From Pomphorhynchus laevis (taxonomy: Eukaryota > Acanthocephala > Palaeacanthocephala > Echinorhynchida > Pomphorhynchidae): 64,000 nt of DNA. Shown here one piece after another: positions 44,069-53,949 of this stretch. Within the stretch, counting starts at the first letter, position 1. Every line of letters begins with the position of its first letter. Where the stretch lies: assembly GCA_012934845.2 (NCBI GenBank), contig WNNJ02000980.1, positions 62,001 through 126,000 on the forward strand, written 5' to 3'. The notes beneath the pieces are model-generated. The model did not search any database, was not told the origin of the DNA, and saw only the letters and a program-made list of their open reading frames with translations. A program made the translations under genes and the position numbers.

Positions 44069-44600
44069 TTATTAGCGAACCTCAAACGACGTTTATCCTT
44101 CGAAGTGTCACGTTTCGCATCATCGTGTTTTAGAGCACCAAGAAGTTCAATCGGATCACCAACTATCCACGTGACTTGTTCAGTCCCCTCATACACAAAT
44201 GTCGAGTCCATACACAATCCATATCCTCAATTAATTGAGAAGAGCTGACATTTATGATCAACAATTTTAAAGACCATTTGCGGGTTGACTTTTGTAAAAA
44301 ATTGGAGAGACATTATAGCTTTAGCTCTGCGCCAAGTTTGCTTGGATTATGGATTGAGCCTGAACTGCAACCTGTTCCGGATGTTCTAAATTTGAGTCGC
44401 ACGCAACGCGTGATCGTTGTGCTCGTCTTGACATTGAATTCATTGCCTTTCATGGATGTCAAGGTAAGCTGTCCTTAGTGGACGTTTCTATATTTAACAC
44501 ATATGATCGTCTTATCGTAATAAATCACCTCAATGTGCGTTCGAGTATCAAGAATGTCGAAAAGTTGCGAAGTAGTCAGAGCGCGGGAGATTAATGGAGA
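44069..44600. pseudogene. Short unassigned coding-like fragments
   Basis: Minus strand 44217-44085 reads STFVYEGTEQVTWIVGDPIE. Plus strand about 44390-44590 reads ATRDRCARLDIEFIAFHGCQ and LSLVDVSIFNTYDRLIV. The LDIEF followed by a DVSIFN strand loosely resembles a DEDD exonuclease start. Neither is supported well enough to name. Confidence 0.25.
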
Positions 44601-45460
44601 TTGTGTTTTTACCGATCATCTTTACAGCTACTGGTAGTGCGGGAAAAGTCGCTGGCAGTTTTATCCGTAAAAATCGTGTCTAAGAGTGCCGAAAATACCG
44701 TAATTTGTATCAAGACCAAATAAGTTGGCTGCTACAGAAAATAAGCAATGCCATAGTCAGAAATTTTTCGGCGTGCTTCCGGAAAAAAGTATTTAACCTA
44801 ATTTCAAATTTTCTGACAATTCCAATTGTCAAGTTTATAAATAATTACAAAAATGTTTTAATTGTTTAGTATAATTACAACTAACAACTTGCAGACGAAT
44901 TTAGTCATTAAAAAATTACAAATTTATAATCACAGAGGATATATTCATATAATATACACAATAATACGTACAGAACGCTGAGTGGTGCTAATCTATAAAA
45001 GTGCTGCATTCGTAACGAAAATATATCAGCAAATCTAGTCGATAGTTAACAAGTACCGATTGTTGACAACCATTCCCATTAAACTCAAACATCCTTAACG
45101 AATTCACGTAATCTACATTTCTTCTTTCGGTTGAATTATAAATTCCGAGTTCACCAAATTTGATCGCAAGTGTAATCAGTACTCCATCTTTCTCTCCAAT
45201 CGGTCCGGTACCTAACATATGAGGAACATAAGTGCTCGAATAGCCGCGAACGAAGGCTTTCAAAACAACCCATTTCGGTTTTGTAATTTCTGAATATATA
45301 AGTCTGTTGGTGTTGAAAGGCCCTTGTCAATAGAATCTAGGCCAAGAATGCGTTGATTGATGTCATCTCATGAAGCTTATCAAGTGACTTCCAATCGTGG
45401 ACCATTTATTTTTTTATAATTATGATTTATTATAATTAATTTAAATTAAATAAAACACGT
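44600..45460. other. Mostly unassigned; one minus-strand ORF
   Basis: A 91-codon minus-strand frame (45263-44988), starting at TTG, reads KAFVRGYSSTYVPHMLGTGP and KFGELGIYNSTERRNVDYVN. It is protein-like but of unknown family. Nothing else is seen. Confidence 0.25.
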
Positions 45461-45487
45461 AAATTGGGACCATGTGATGATCCAGAA

Positions 45488-46246
45488 ATGCGATTTTTCT
45501 CTAACGACGAACCTGTGATCAACATATCTAACGACTATACTGATCTATCAGGCAGGACTAGTTCTGTTGGAGTTATGCTTCTTTATTCCGTAGTGCCTCC
45601 AGCCTGCGACGATACGATTTCCCCGTCAATCAAACGTCTTAATCTAATTAAAATGCCTTCATCCAGTTTGATATATGATGATCAAGAACAACATCTAGAG
45701 TCAATACAGACTTGTCAGAGAAATGATAATGGCATTGGAGCTGTGCTGAACATAGCCGCACCGTGCAGACGACACTCTTGCGAACGCATTCGATCTCCGG
45801 CGAGCTTTGGCTTCCCTACTTCAATTAGACGTCCGGATTTGACGAGTGGGCTGGTCTATTTCAAAGATTCATTCGATGGCGATGGTCCGCTGAAAGAATG
45901 GGTTATCCCTTCAAAGTTGGACAAGACACAAGGCAAATTTGTAGTTGCCACAAAGAAGTACTTTAATGAATCGAAGTCTATCGGACTGAAAACAACTAAA
46001 AATGCCCGTTTTTATTGGATGTCTAAACGGTTTGAGACTCATGCCAGCACTGAGGATTACGATCTCATCATACAATTTTCGGTGGCATTCGAACAGGATA
46101 TTGATTGCGGAGGCGGTTACGTGAAGCTTTTCAGTTCAGGAACCAGCCAGGAAACGCTTACAGACTACGCTTATACCACTATAAACATCTCGAAACCTTC
46201 GGAAGGACCAACGAGTACGAGCTACTCGGATACAAACCTGTTGTAA
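45488..46246 (+). pseudogene. CALR: Calreticulin N-domain fragment fused to unassigned sequence
   Basis: Residues of about 130-225 of the open frame (45851-46138) are calreticulin: VYFKDSFDGDGPLKEWV, GKFVVATKKYFN, GLKTTKNARFYWMSKRFE, FEQDIDCGGGYVKLF. Calreticulin is the ER lectin chaperone. Here the signal peptide, most of the N-domain strands, the P-domain and the KDEL-type end are missing. The 120 codons before (SIKRLNLIKMPSSSLIYDDQ, CRRHSCERIRSPASFGFP) and 30 after match nothing I know. The frame begins at a non-ATG; its first ATG is at 45488. It reads as a truncated retrocopy or captured exon. Confidence 0.75.
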
Positions 46247-46276
46247 CTGATCTACATGGGATCTGACAGTTAGTAA

Positions 46277-46530
46277 ATGGCTCGTAACAAACCGGGCTCT
46301 GTGCTAAAGTGCTTACATGTTACGGCCAGGCTGCGAAATGCAAAGGTTGCAAGTGCGCATGCGAAACTCGGTAATGTATTAACTGTTCTGCACCTGGATG
46401 TTGCAATAGATTTGATAGCATGTCGCATACTACAACATATGCTGGCTCAATACGCAATGACGTTATAGATGTCGAAAATATAGATATCCACAACGAAAAC
46501 AAATCTGAAAGTTTAAAGAATCAATAAATC
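46277..46530 (+). pseudogene. Cys-rich coding-like fragment
   Basis: One frame reads LCAKVLTCYGQAAKCKGCKC, then ACETR, a stop, CINCSAPGCCNRF and a C-terminal NKSESLKNQ with TAA. Cysteine spacing suggests a small metal-binding or CXC-type domain. The in-frame stop and lack of context leave it unassigned. Confidence 0.3.
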
Positions 46531-46559
46531 CGCTTTATCGATGGAACACGACCATCTAT

Positions 46560-47300
46560 CGAGCTTCATAACCTGTTTATTACCTCGATAACTGATAAAA
46601 ATAATATGTTGTGTGAACCAGCTTTATCTGAAAGATAACAAGAGTTCTCTTTTAGATAGCCCAAGGCGGATTTCGGCCATCTCGAGATTTGATCTCTCCA
46701 CCTGTACTGAGGTCTACCTCGAGGTCTCTTTCCAGAGAGTCCGGCCTGGAAAACCCTTCGAGAATGAACATTCCTAGACATTCTCAGGACGTAACCTAGC
46801 CACATCAACTGACTTTCTTAAATGTGAAGAAGCAGCAACTTTATTCCTATTATATCCCTGACGACCGAATTACTAACCTTATTAAGGCTAAGACCGGCTA
46901 CTCCGAGAAGGAACCTCATATCAGTCGCATGTATACGAGACCTTATCCTTTTGTCAGAATGCAAAGCTCATGACCATAAGTTAAGATAGGAACCAATATT
47001 GCTTGGTAAACCGAAAGCTTTGCCAGAAGATTCAACTCCCGTTTCACCACGACAGATCTGTACAAAGAACGCATTGCTACGTTAGCTGAGCAAATCCGCT
47101 TCACAATCTCCCTGATGCTACTGCCGTTCTTTGAGAACAATATCCCAAGATACTTGAAGTCCTCTACAAAAGGAAGAACCTTTTCCCCAATCCGGGCTGG
47201 CATTGAAACCTGAATCCGAGACGAACACCTGGAGACATTCTTGGATGTACTAACAACCAACCCTGCCGCTTGGCATTCTATCGTAAATCAATCTGGTAGG
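46560..47300 (-). pseudogene. RTE-like LINE, RT C-terminal region
   Basis: Minus-strand frames read VEDFKYLGILFSKNGSSIRE, LLAKLSVYQAILVPILTYG (47260-46943) and MWLGYVLRMSRNVHSRRVFQ, GKRPRGRPQYRWRDQI (46808-46566). W-GHV-RM and GKRPRGRP-W are hallmarks of the end of RTE-clade ORF2 proteins. The two blocks are in different frames. Confidence 0.8.
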
Positions 47301-47386
47301 TATTGTAAGTATTCAGGATAAAAAGCCAACAAGACAACATTATCTATAAAAAGCAGAGATAATAATATAATACCAATTTATTTAAT

Positions 47387-47424
47387 GTGGCAAATGCGTA
47401 CAAGCTGTACGCATACAAGTCAAC
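47387..47424 (-). promoter_or_regulatory. LINE-A copy 2 3' terminal stem-loop
   Basis: The inner GCGTAC/GTACGC stem is kept. The outer clamp has one mismatch (CAAC for CCAC). Confidence 0.6.
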
Positions 47425-47441
47425 AAACAAAAATGAAAAAG

Positions 47442-48350
47442 TCAAGCAGATAAATTGTTTAAAAGGGATCGGATTTGCCGTTTGAAGCACGGGAGGGAAG
47501 TTGATCGGCGTATAAGAATGGGCAGATGATTCCACGATAGAGGAGCAGCCACCACGAAGGAGCGGAGTCCAAAGGAGGTAGAGTAGTTTGGGACATGTAA
47601 AAGAAGGGAATTACAGGAACGCAAAGAACAGTAAACAGAACGAGAATTATCAAGAAAAGGAAGGTTGAGAAATGAAGGGGTATGAAAAGTTACAAGGCGG
47701 AAAGCAACGATAAGAAGACGAATTTGAACACGACAATAAATTGTAGGCAAATCGAGAGAAGCAAGATGGTAGGATGTATGATCAAAACGACGAAGACGGA
47801 GGAGAATTCGGACAGCTGCGTTGACGATGAGTTGTAAGGGAAGAAGAGTGGATTTAGGTGAGTTGGAAAATAGATTAAGACAATAATCGAGTCTAGAAAA
47901 AAGGAGAGAAGATATGAGAGTCATACAAGAAGGTAAATCGATCAATCTACGAACTTGACGGAGGTTGCGGAGTATCAAGGTAGATGAGCGTACTTTATCT
48001 CTAACGAAAGGTTTAAGTGAAAGTCGGTTGTCAAAATGGAAGCCTAGGAAAACGAGATTATCAACGATAGGAAGAATTGTAGAATTTAATGATACGGAGG
48101 GATGTTCGAAGCCGAGGCGTCGAGGAAGGATAAACATAATTTTGGATTTATCAGGATTCAGAGAAAGGCGAAGGGAAGAAAGATGATTGGAAATTGAGAC
48201 AAGACAGTCGGAAGCAGAAACACTAAGATCGTGAATACGATAAACAGGTGCATGAGCATAGATGAGAATGTCATCAGCACATTGCATAGCATGGAAGTTA
48301 AATTTATGAGAAATCGAAGACAAATCACCGAGAAGAAGATAGAAAATCAC
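47442..48350 (-). CDS. LINE-A copy 2 ORF2, reverse transcriptase C-terminal part
   Basis: A 302-codon open stretch: LLLGDLSSISHKFNFHAMQ, CADDILIYAHAPVYRIHD, MFILPRRLGFEH, FLGFHFDNRLSLKPFVRDKV, LLPLQLIVNAAVRILLRLRR, FVVAAPLSWNHLPILI. CADD stands where YADD is expected, a single-base change that should impair catalysis. Confidence 0.75.
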   Translation of the reverse strand: MIFYLLLGDLSSISHKFNFHAMQCADDILIYAHAPVYRIHDLSVSASDCLVSISNHLSSLRLSLNPDKSKIMFILPRRLGFEHPSVSLNSTILPIVDNLVFLGFHFDNRLSLKPFVRDKVRSSTLILRNLRQVRRLIDLPSCMTLISSLLFSRLDYCLNLFSNSPKSTLLPLQLIVNAAVRILLRLRRFDHTSYHLASLDLPTIYCRVQIRLLIVAFRLVTFHTPSFLNLPFLDNSRSVYCSLRSCNSLLLHVPNYSTSFGLRSFVVAAPLSWNHLPILIRRSTSLPCFKRQIRSLLNNLSA

Positions 48351-48358
48351 AGGGCCTA

Positions 48359-49331
48359 ATACGGAGCCTTGTGGAACACCGGTCGGAATGGACGAAGGAT
48401 GGGAGAGAGAAGAGTTAGAATATACGCGAAATGTACGGTTTGATAGATATGAAGAAAACCATGATACAGTGGGTAAAGAGAAGCCATAATCATGACTAAG
48501 GCGATGGAGAAGAATCGAGTGATCGGCGAAGTCAAAAGCAGATGATTGACCAAGAGAAACTATGACACTACATAATTTTTGATCGCGCGAAATGAGTAAG
48601 TCGTTATAACCTTTAAGACATGTAATTTCAGTTGAGTGATTAGAACGAAAAGCGGATAAGAAGGGAGGAAATAAGTTGGAGGAAAAGAGATATGTATTAA
48701 CTTGCTTGAGAACGAGACGCTCAAGGAGTTTAGAGAGGGTTGGAATAAGTGCAATAGGACGGTACGAAGATGGTAGTAAGGAGTCGAGAGATTGCTTTTT
48801 GATGAGAGGACGAACAGTGGAGCATTTTCAGATGGAAGGAAATGTACGGCTACGGATGGACGAGTTGAACAATGTGGTTAAGAAGGGTTAGATAAATGAG
48901 CAGATATTTTTAAGCAAGTGAGTGGGAATTGGGTCAGAAGGAGAGGTTTTATTAGGTAAGGACAGCAGAACCGAAGAAACTTCATCAGACGAAACGGGAA
49001 GAAGGTGGAATAGTACTGGCAGGGAAGTATTTAAAGATAAGAGTGGCTACAAGGGGGCTATTGGTAGTAGGTAGAGTAAATTAGATAGCTTAGTTTGTAG
49101 ATAAGAAAATTCATCAGGATTTATATTACAAGGGGTAGATGATCGTGAAAGAATTGAGTTTAAGATTTTCCAATGAGATTTAGTGTTGGAAGATGACTCG
49201 AGTTGATTTCGCCAAAAGAGAGTACATTTAGTACGTATAAGAATGAGATGTGAACGGCGTTGAGAAAAGTAGGAATCACGAAGATTGGGAGTGAGTGAGT
49301 TGGGAGAACGTTTAAGAAAGCGTTTATACAT
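48359..49331 (-). pseudogene. LINE-A copy 2 ORF2, RT N-terminal part (broken)
   Basis: Fragments include MYKRFLKRSPNSLTPNLRDS, SHWKILNSILSRSSTPCNIN and LPTLS-type RT motifs in shifting frames, parallel to copy 1. Part of motif 0-2 is missing. Confidence 0.65.
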
Positions 49332-49529
49332 ACGAAAAGAGTGATGAAGCCGACGCTTAGAAAGACTACAGTCTGAATCGAACTAGGGTGCATGGCGCAA
49401 GCGCTGGGAACGTCGAAGTCGACTAGGCAGAAGGTTTTTGAGGATCGACGTAAGTTTAGAATCAAACAGAATGCAGAGATAATCGGGAGAGAGATAGTTA
49501 AGAGGAAGTGAAAAGAGTGAAGAATTGAG

Positions 49530-50348
49530 TTAGGCTGTGCAGAGAACAGGGATATCGAGAAGCTTCCAGGATCGACTTGGTGTAGATAAAGGTAAAGGCG
49601 GAGAAGGAGGATGGGGAAGAGTAAGAGTAAGAGTGACAAGGAAATGATCGGACAAACCAGGATCAGTAATTGACAAGGAGGTATAGTCATTGAAGCAGTT
49701 AGGAACAGCAATGATGTCGAGAGCACCGCCGAGAATATGAGTTGGTCTTGTTGAAATAAATTTATAGTTAAAATCAGAAAAAAGATCAGTGAAAGTGATA
49801 GAGTCAGAGTCAGACGGGCGATCAAGACGAATGCTAAAGTCACCTAGAACAAAAGAAGGAGTATAAAATAATGAACAGTGAGACATTAGATCTGCAAGGT
49901 CAATAAAGAAGATACGTGATGGGGCAACTGAACCTGAACGTTATACAATCACAAGTTCCAGAGAGAAAAGAGTTGATAATCTGCATATGAGTGATTCGAA
50001 CGAAGTGTAACGGATGTTAACGTTTATTTTACGTAGAGACATTGGGTGACGAGCAATGGCGACAATACCGCCATGGTTAGACGCAGTAGATGTATGAGAT
50101 GTAATTTGACGAGCTGATTCAACTAGAGAACAACCAGAGCGACATAGACGACGAATAGCAAGATCGTCGGAGTCAGAGTGCCAGGATTCGGTAATGCAGA
50201 GAATATCGATAGATAATTGATCGAAGATATCGAGAAGCATATCAGCTTTATGAAGAATGGAGCGAGTATTGAATAGACTAATACGAAAAGTATGCTTAGG
50301 AGCGAGATCGACTAGCGAAGAAGACAAGGGTGAGAGATGGGACTCCAT
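49530..50348 (-). pseudogene. LINE-A copy 2 ORF2, AP-type endonuclease part
   Basis: Two frames, 50348-49941 and 49886-49530, together carry LFNTRS, ITESWHSDSDD, VLGDFSIRLD (Asn replaced by Ser), LDIIAV and SDHFLV. A stop within the YRPG region splits them. Confidence 0.75.
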
Positions 50349-51188
50349 CGAATTTTTGGCCTTGTGTGTACAACGTGAAAATTTCCGTTGATTTTACGTA
50401 TAGATAAGGATGACTCGCCGTTTGTTTCACGTCGATGTTTTTCAATGCGAGCTAAATTGAGCTGGGCAATATCAGAAGGGGAGCGGTCAGGAAAGATACG
50501 GCAAGTAGATGAAGTGGTAAGAAGTTTAAAACGTTGGGAGAGTACCGAAGAGGCATGTGAACTATGTCGGAAAACGATTTTTAAGAGTGGAGGACTGAGA
50601 TGATTGGATTTTGTTGATTTGTTTTAACGAATAAAGGATACAGGATCGATATTATTGAAGAGGGATGGGTTGTCATCAGGAAGAATGGTTGCTAGGATAG
50701 ACCTGAAAGCAGATACATCATCATCGAGGCGAGATTGTGGAGAAGCAGATTCGGAAAGCTTTAAGTTTGATATGATTATACAGCGATCGCGCGAAGGAAA
50801 ACGATTTCGTGGAAGTGGTGGACGGACAGAGCTGGTAGGAGTCGAGGCAGATGAGCAGATAGAAGTGGAAATGACAGGGGTGCTTGATAAAGAATTAATA
50901 TTGGTTGGAGCAAGTGTGACAGGAGCGGGGTGTTGAATCGGTTGATCAGAGATGTGACTGGATATGATTTTAAATGAAGGATGTAAATTATTTGGAAGTG
51001 TTACGTGGGAGGTAGAGTAAGGAGAATTAAGATAGGTTGGGGTATGAGTGGCAGGAATGGAGTGTTGAATCAGTTGATCGGAAATGTTGCTGGAAATGAT
51101 TTTGATGGAAGGATGTAAATTATTGAGAAGTGATACGGGGAGGTCGAGTAAGGAGTACGTGAAGAGAATAAAGAAGTTTGAGATTTAT

Positions 51189-51640
51189 TTAGATTTGGGG
51201 ATGAATACAAAGAGGAGGTACGAGATGAAAAGCTTTACCGTTAGCATTGTTAGAATGAGAAAGATTAATGGAAGTTTTGTACGTAGTTGAACGAGGAGTG
51301 TGTGAGAGAGTAGGTTGAATAATGAGATTATATGATGCGAAGTCAGGTGTTGATGCGAGGGAAACATCTAAAACAGCATTGGTCTGAGTGGTCGTGTGTG
51401 ATACAGGAGTAGATGAGCATGATAACTGTAGTAGTCGTACTGATGTACAAAAACCGCATGTGAACTGTTTACGTTTATACACTGAGTGGTCGGATATTTT
51501 AACACGAACAAGTGTTCATACATCACAATCTTTGGAATCGCATTCAACTTCAAAGCTGGTTTAACCATCATTGCATTCCGATGTGGAAGATTCTTGATCA
51601 GGAACAGGGATCTGAGATCGCGCTTTTTTAGGCATGACCT
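51189..51640 (-). pseudogene. LINE-A copy 2, ORF1 zinc-finger part (broken)
   Basis: Contains YKRKQFTCGFCTSVRLLQ and the Ser/Thr-rich tail seen in copy 1. A stop upstream separates the first cysteine pair. Confidence 0.65.
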
Positions 51641-51680
51641 TTTATCGATAGATTGAGCTCAATCCGCGAGCGTAGCGAGC

Positions 51681-51860
51681 GGAACTGACAGGAATAATCT
51701 GGAACTGACAGGAATAATCTGGAACTGACAGGAATAATCTGGAACTGACAGGAATAATCTGGAACTGACAGGAATAATCTGGAACTGACAGGAATAATCT
51801 GGAACTGACAGGAATAATCTGGAACTGACAGGAATAATCTGGAACTGACAGGAATAATTG
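51681..51860 (-). repeat. 20-bp minisatellite at the LINE-A copy 2 5' end
   Basis: About nine units of GGAACTGACAGGAATAATCT, at the same position as in copy 1, where about twelve units are present. Confidence 0.85.
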
Positions 51861-51878
51861 TATGTATTTTAGATCTCT

Positions 51879-51966
51879 AAAATACATGATACTAGAGATG
51901 GTATCATGTATTCATTTCCATTCCATCATCATGATACCAGCGATGATATTATGATGGAACGAAACT
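51879..51966. repeat. Two hairpins flanking LINE-A copy 2
   Basis: ATACATGATACTAGAGATGG with GTATCATGTAT forms one stem (about 51881-51917). TTCCATCATCATGATA pairs with TATTATGATGGAA in the second (about 51928-51966). No coding content. Confidence 0.65.
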
Positions 51967-52154
51967 GAAGACCGACATTTGTCAAAGCTCCTGTCTCGTA
52001 ATTTTGTCTATGTGGAACCAAAGTGAAGACAAAGGAGAGCGCTGGCAAAGCCCAACGCATACTGAAAATGATTAAGACTTCCTACATAGAGCACGAACAC
52101 AACTCATAGTTAGTTCATACAGAGAAGCCACAGATACCCGAAGATTGTGTGGGG

Positions 52155-52630
52155 CTATACTCCGAGTGGGGCGGTGACGAGGAAGGATCGGATACCATAG
52201 TTGTTTGAGTAATTGGGAACGTGGAATAAGAGGACATGACGGGAACGCAGCGATAGCGAGGTAGGGCAAGTGTCGTCTAAGAAAAGAAGGTTGAGGAACG
52301 ATGGGGAGCCGACAGCGATGAGACGAAAAGTTACGAAAAGGCGGAGTTGGATGTGGATGGTTGGCCAGGAGAGTTGGACAAGATATGTGGATGTGTGGTC
52401 AAAGCGCCGGAGACATAGGAGCATTCGAACGGCAGAGTTGATGATACGTTGTGGCGGTAGGATGATGGATTTTGGAATTGGCGAAAATGGTGAGCCAGTA
52501 ATATATTTTAGTGAATGGAAGTGATGAAAGAAGAGACATACAAGAACGGAAGTCGATAGGGGGCGGATACGGCGGGTGTTACGGAGAATTAAGTTAGACG
52601 AGCGGCCTTGTTACGGACGAAAGGTTTAAG
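52155..52630 (-). mobile_element. LINE-B coding fragment
   Basis: Minus-strand match to the LINE-B ORF2 C-terminus: RRFDHTSTYLVQLSWPTIHI, FRLIAVGSPSFLNLLFL, VPNYSNNYG. Diverged, without the 3' hairpin. Confidence 0.7.
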
Positions 52631-52879
52631 TTAAAGACAACAATTGAAAGGGAAATTGCAATAGTCGAATATTTGATAAAAAATATTTCTTATTAAATTC
52701 TTTCTGTCGATGTTTAAACGACTTTTACAATACAATAGCATATCGAATGTATCGTTGAACAATTATTTTTATATATTTTTAAATTCGTGTACATAGAACT
52801 GAGAAATGATGTTTTTTTAAGATTGTTTCTATGGCAACTTATTCACTGAACGGTTGAAAGTATTTGATATATTTGGAAA

Positions 52880-53018
52880 ATGGTTCGCATTCACTTAAAG
52901 ATTCGTGATCAAAGCCAATTCTTGCATGACGCAGCTACTCAAACATCTATTTTACAGCTACAAAAGGATATTTGTGATTTGTATAATGCTCGGATAAAAA
53001 TCTTTAAAATATGCTCAG
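52880..53018 (+). CDS. CFAP298: CFAP298, first coding exon
   Basis: Encodes MVRIHLKIRDQSQFLHDAAT, then LQLQKDICDLYNARIKIFKI and CS. This matches the start of CFAP298 (C21orf59/Kurly), a protein needed for motile cilia and dynein arm assembly: the pattern MV-LHVKRGDESQFL...YN-R-K...CS is conserved. The exon has 46 codons plus one base and ends at the consensus donor CAG/GTATGA. No further exon is seen to the right: an open LINE-C begins 200 bases on, followed by other retroelements to the window end. The rest therefore lies beyond a long intron or is lost. Confidence 0.8.
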
Positions 53019-53219
53019 GTATGATTCTACTAAATATCAATCGTGAGGTTTATAATATTTAAAATATTTCTTACAAAAAGACATAACAAAACAACTTGCT
53101 ATAAATATATGTAATAATAGAAAGCTTATCGTAAAACAATTTAATTAGATCAACTAATTCAGTCTACGTGATTTAAATAACAAATAATGATAAATAAAAT
53201 TAATAATTATTAATATCTC

Positions 53220-53262
53220 AAACAAAGATGGTCAGTGCGTTTCCTCGGGCAACGCACACGTC
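53220..53262 (+). promoter_or_regulatory. LINE-C 5' UTR hairpin
   Basis: GTGCGT and ACGCAC (53236-53259) pair around an 11-12 base loop just upstream of ORF1. A short upstream ORF starts at 53228. The true 5' end of LINE-C is probably close to 53220. Confidence 0.4.
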
Positions 53263-53268
53263 ACCTTG

Positions 53269-53949
53269 ATGTCACCATCAAGTTCTTTAGAGTCTCATGA
53301 TTCACATACCCAGACAGACTTATCTAGCTTGCGGAATATTGTTAAAACGGATACTCAAATACCCAGCTTACGTGCATGTACAGATACACAATCTGCTGTG
53401 TCCTGTGATGGTCTCGATAGGGTGATCTCAAATAAGCGGATATATAATAGAGGTTGCTCAGTTATTCTAGCTAATGTGCCCGAGTCTATCTTCGAGAATG
53501 CGCAAGCACGACTGAATGACGACATTCAGAGTTTGAGGTCTATTCTGGCACATGTACTTGGCTCCTGTGACATCGAGACAGTCCAAAAAGTTAAACTTAT
53601 CGCTCTTTTCCGTCTAGGTAAGCGTAATGCTTTAAATAATAAACCCCGACTACTCAAAGCTGTCTTCCATAACCAACTTCATGCTACCTTAATGTTGAGA
53701 AACTCGTTCCGTCTCAAAGGGTCTAATATTCGACTGCTGAAAGATCTTGATGTATCAGAACGAAAAAAATTATCGAAGGTTAAAAAAGAACTATCATCTC
53801 GTGTTGCTAAAGGAGAAACAAATCTCTATGTGAAAAATTTTCAGATTGTGAAGCGACGCACTTGGCTGAGTTGGAGCCCACTAGTCATGTCGCCTCGCGT
53901 GCATTCTGTAATCGAAACGGGCTCGTCTACTCTGCCTATCAGAGTCTAA
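53269..53949 (+). CDS. LINE-C ORF1
   Basis: About 226 residues from the ATG at 53269. The C-terminal half (QARLNDDIQSLRSILAHVLG, LIALFRLGKRNALNNKPRLL, KAVFHNQLHATLML, GETNLYVKNFQIVKRRTW) matches the RNA-binding part of LINE-A and LINE-B ORF1. Before it, RGCSVILANVPESIF looks like an RRM-type first strand. No zinc finger is present. It overlaps ORF2 by 88 nt. Confidence 0.75.
   Translation: MSPSSSLESHDSHTQTDLSSLRNIVKTDTQIPSLRACTDTQSAVSCDGLDRVISNKRIYNRGCSVILANVPESIFENAQARLNDDIQSLRSILAHVLGSCDIETVQKVKLIALFRLGKRNALNNKPRLLKAVFHNQLHATLMLRNSFRLKGSNIRLLKDLDVSERKKLSKVKKELSSRVAKGETNLYVKNFQIVKRRTWLSWSPLVMSPRVHSVIETGSSTLPIRV

Larger units (their letters stand above)
47376..51862 (-). mobile_element. LINE-A copy 2 (-), near full length
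   Basis: Almost the same as copy 1 at 23.0-27.6 kb, base for base over long stretches, in the same orientation 24 kb away. Order from the 5' end: 20-bp array, ORF1 zinc finger (about 51640-51189), ORF1 remainder, endonuclease (50348-49530), RT (49331-47442) and 3' hairpin next to an AAT-rich tract. At 49390-49450 it keeps a coding block that is altered in copy 1. Frameshifts make it inactive. Confidence 0.85.

Noticed and set aside
46277-46468. 63-codon ORF starting at ATG
   Set aside because: A different frame through the same stretch gives the Cys-rich, more protein-like reading.
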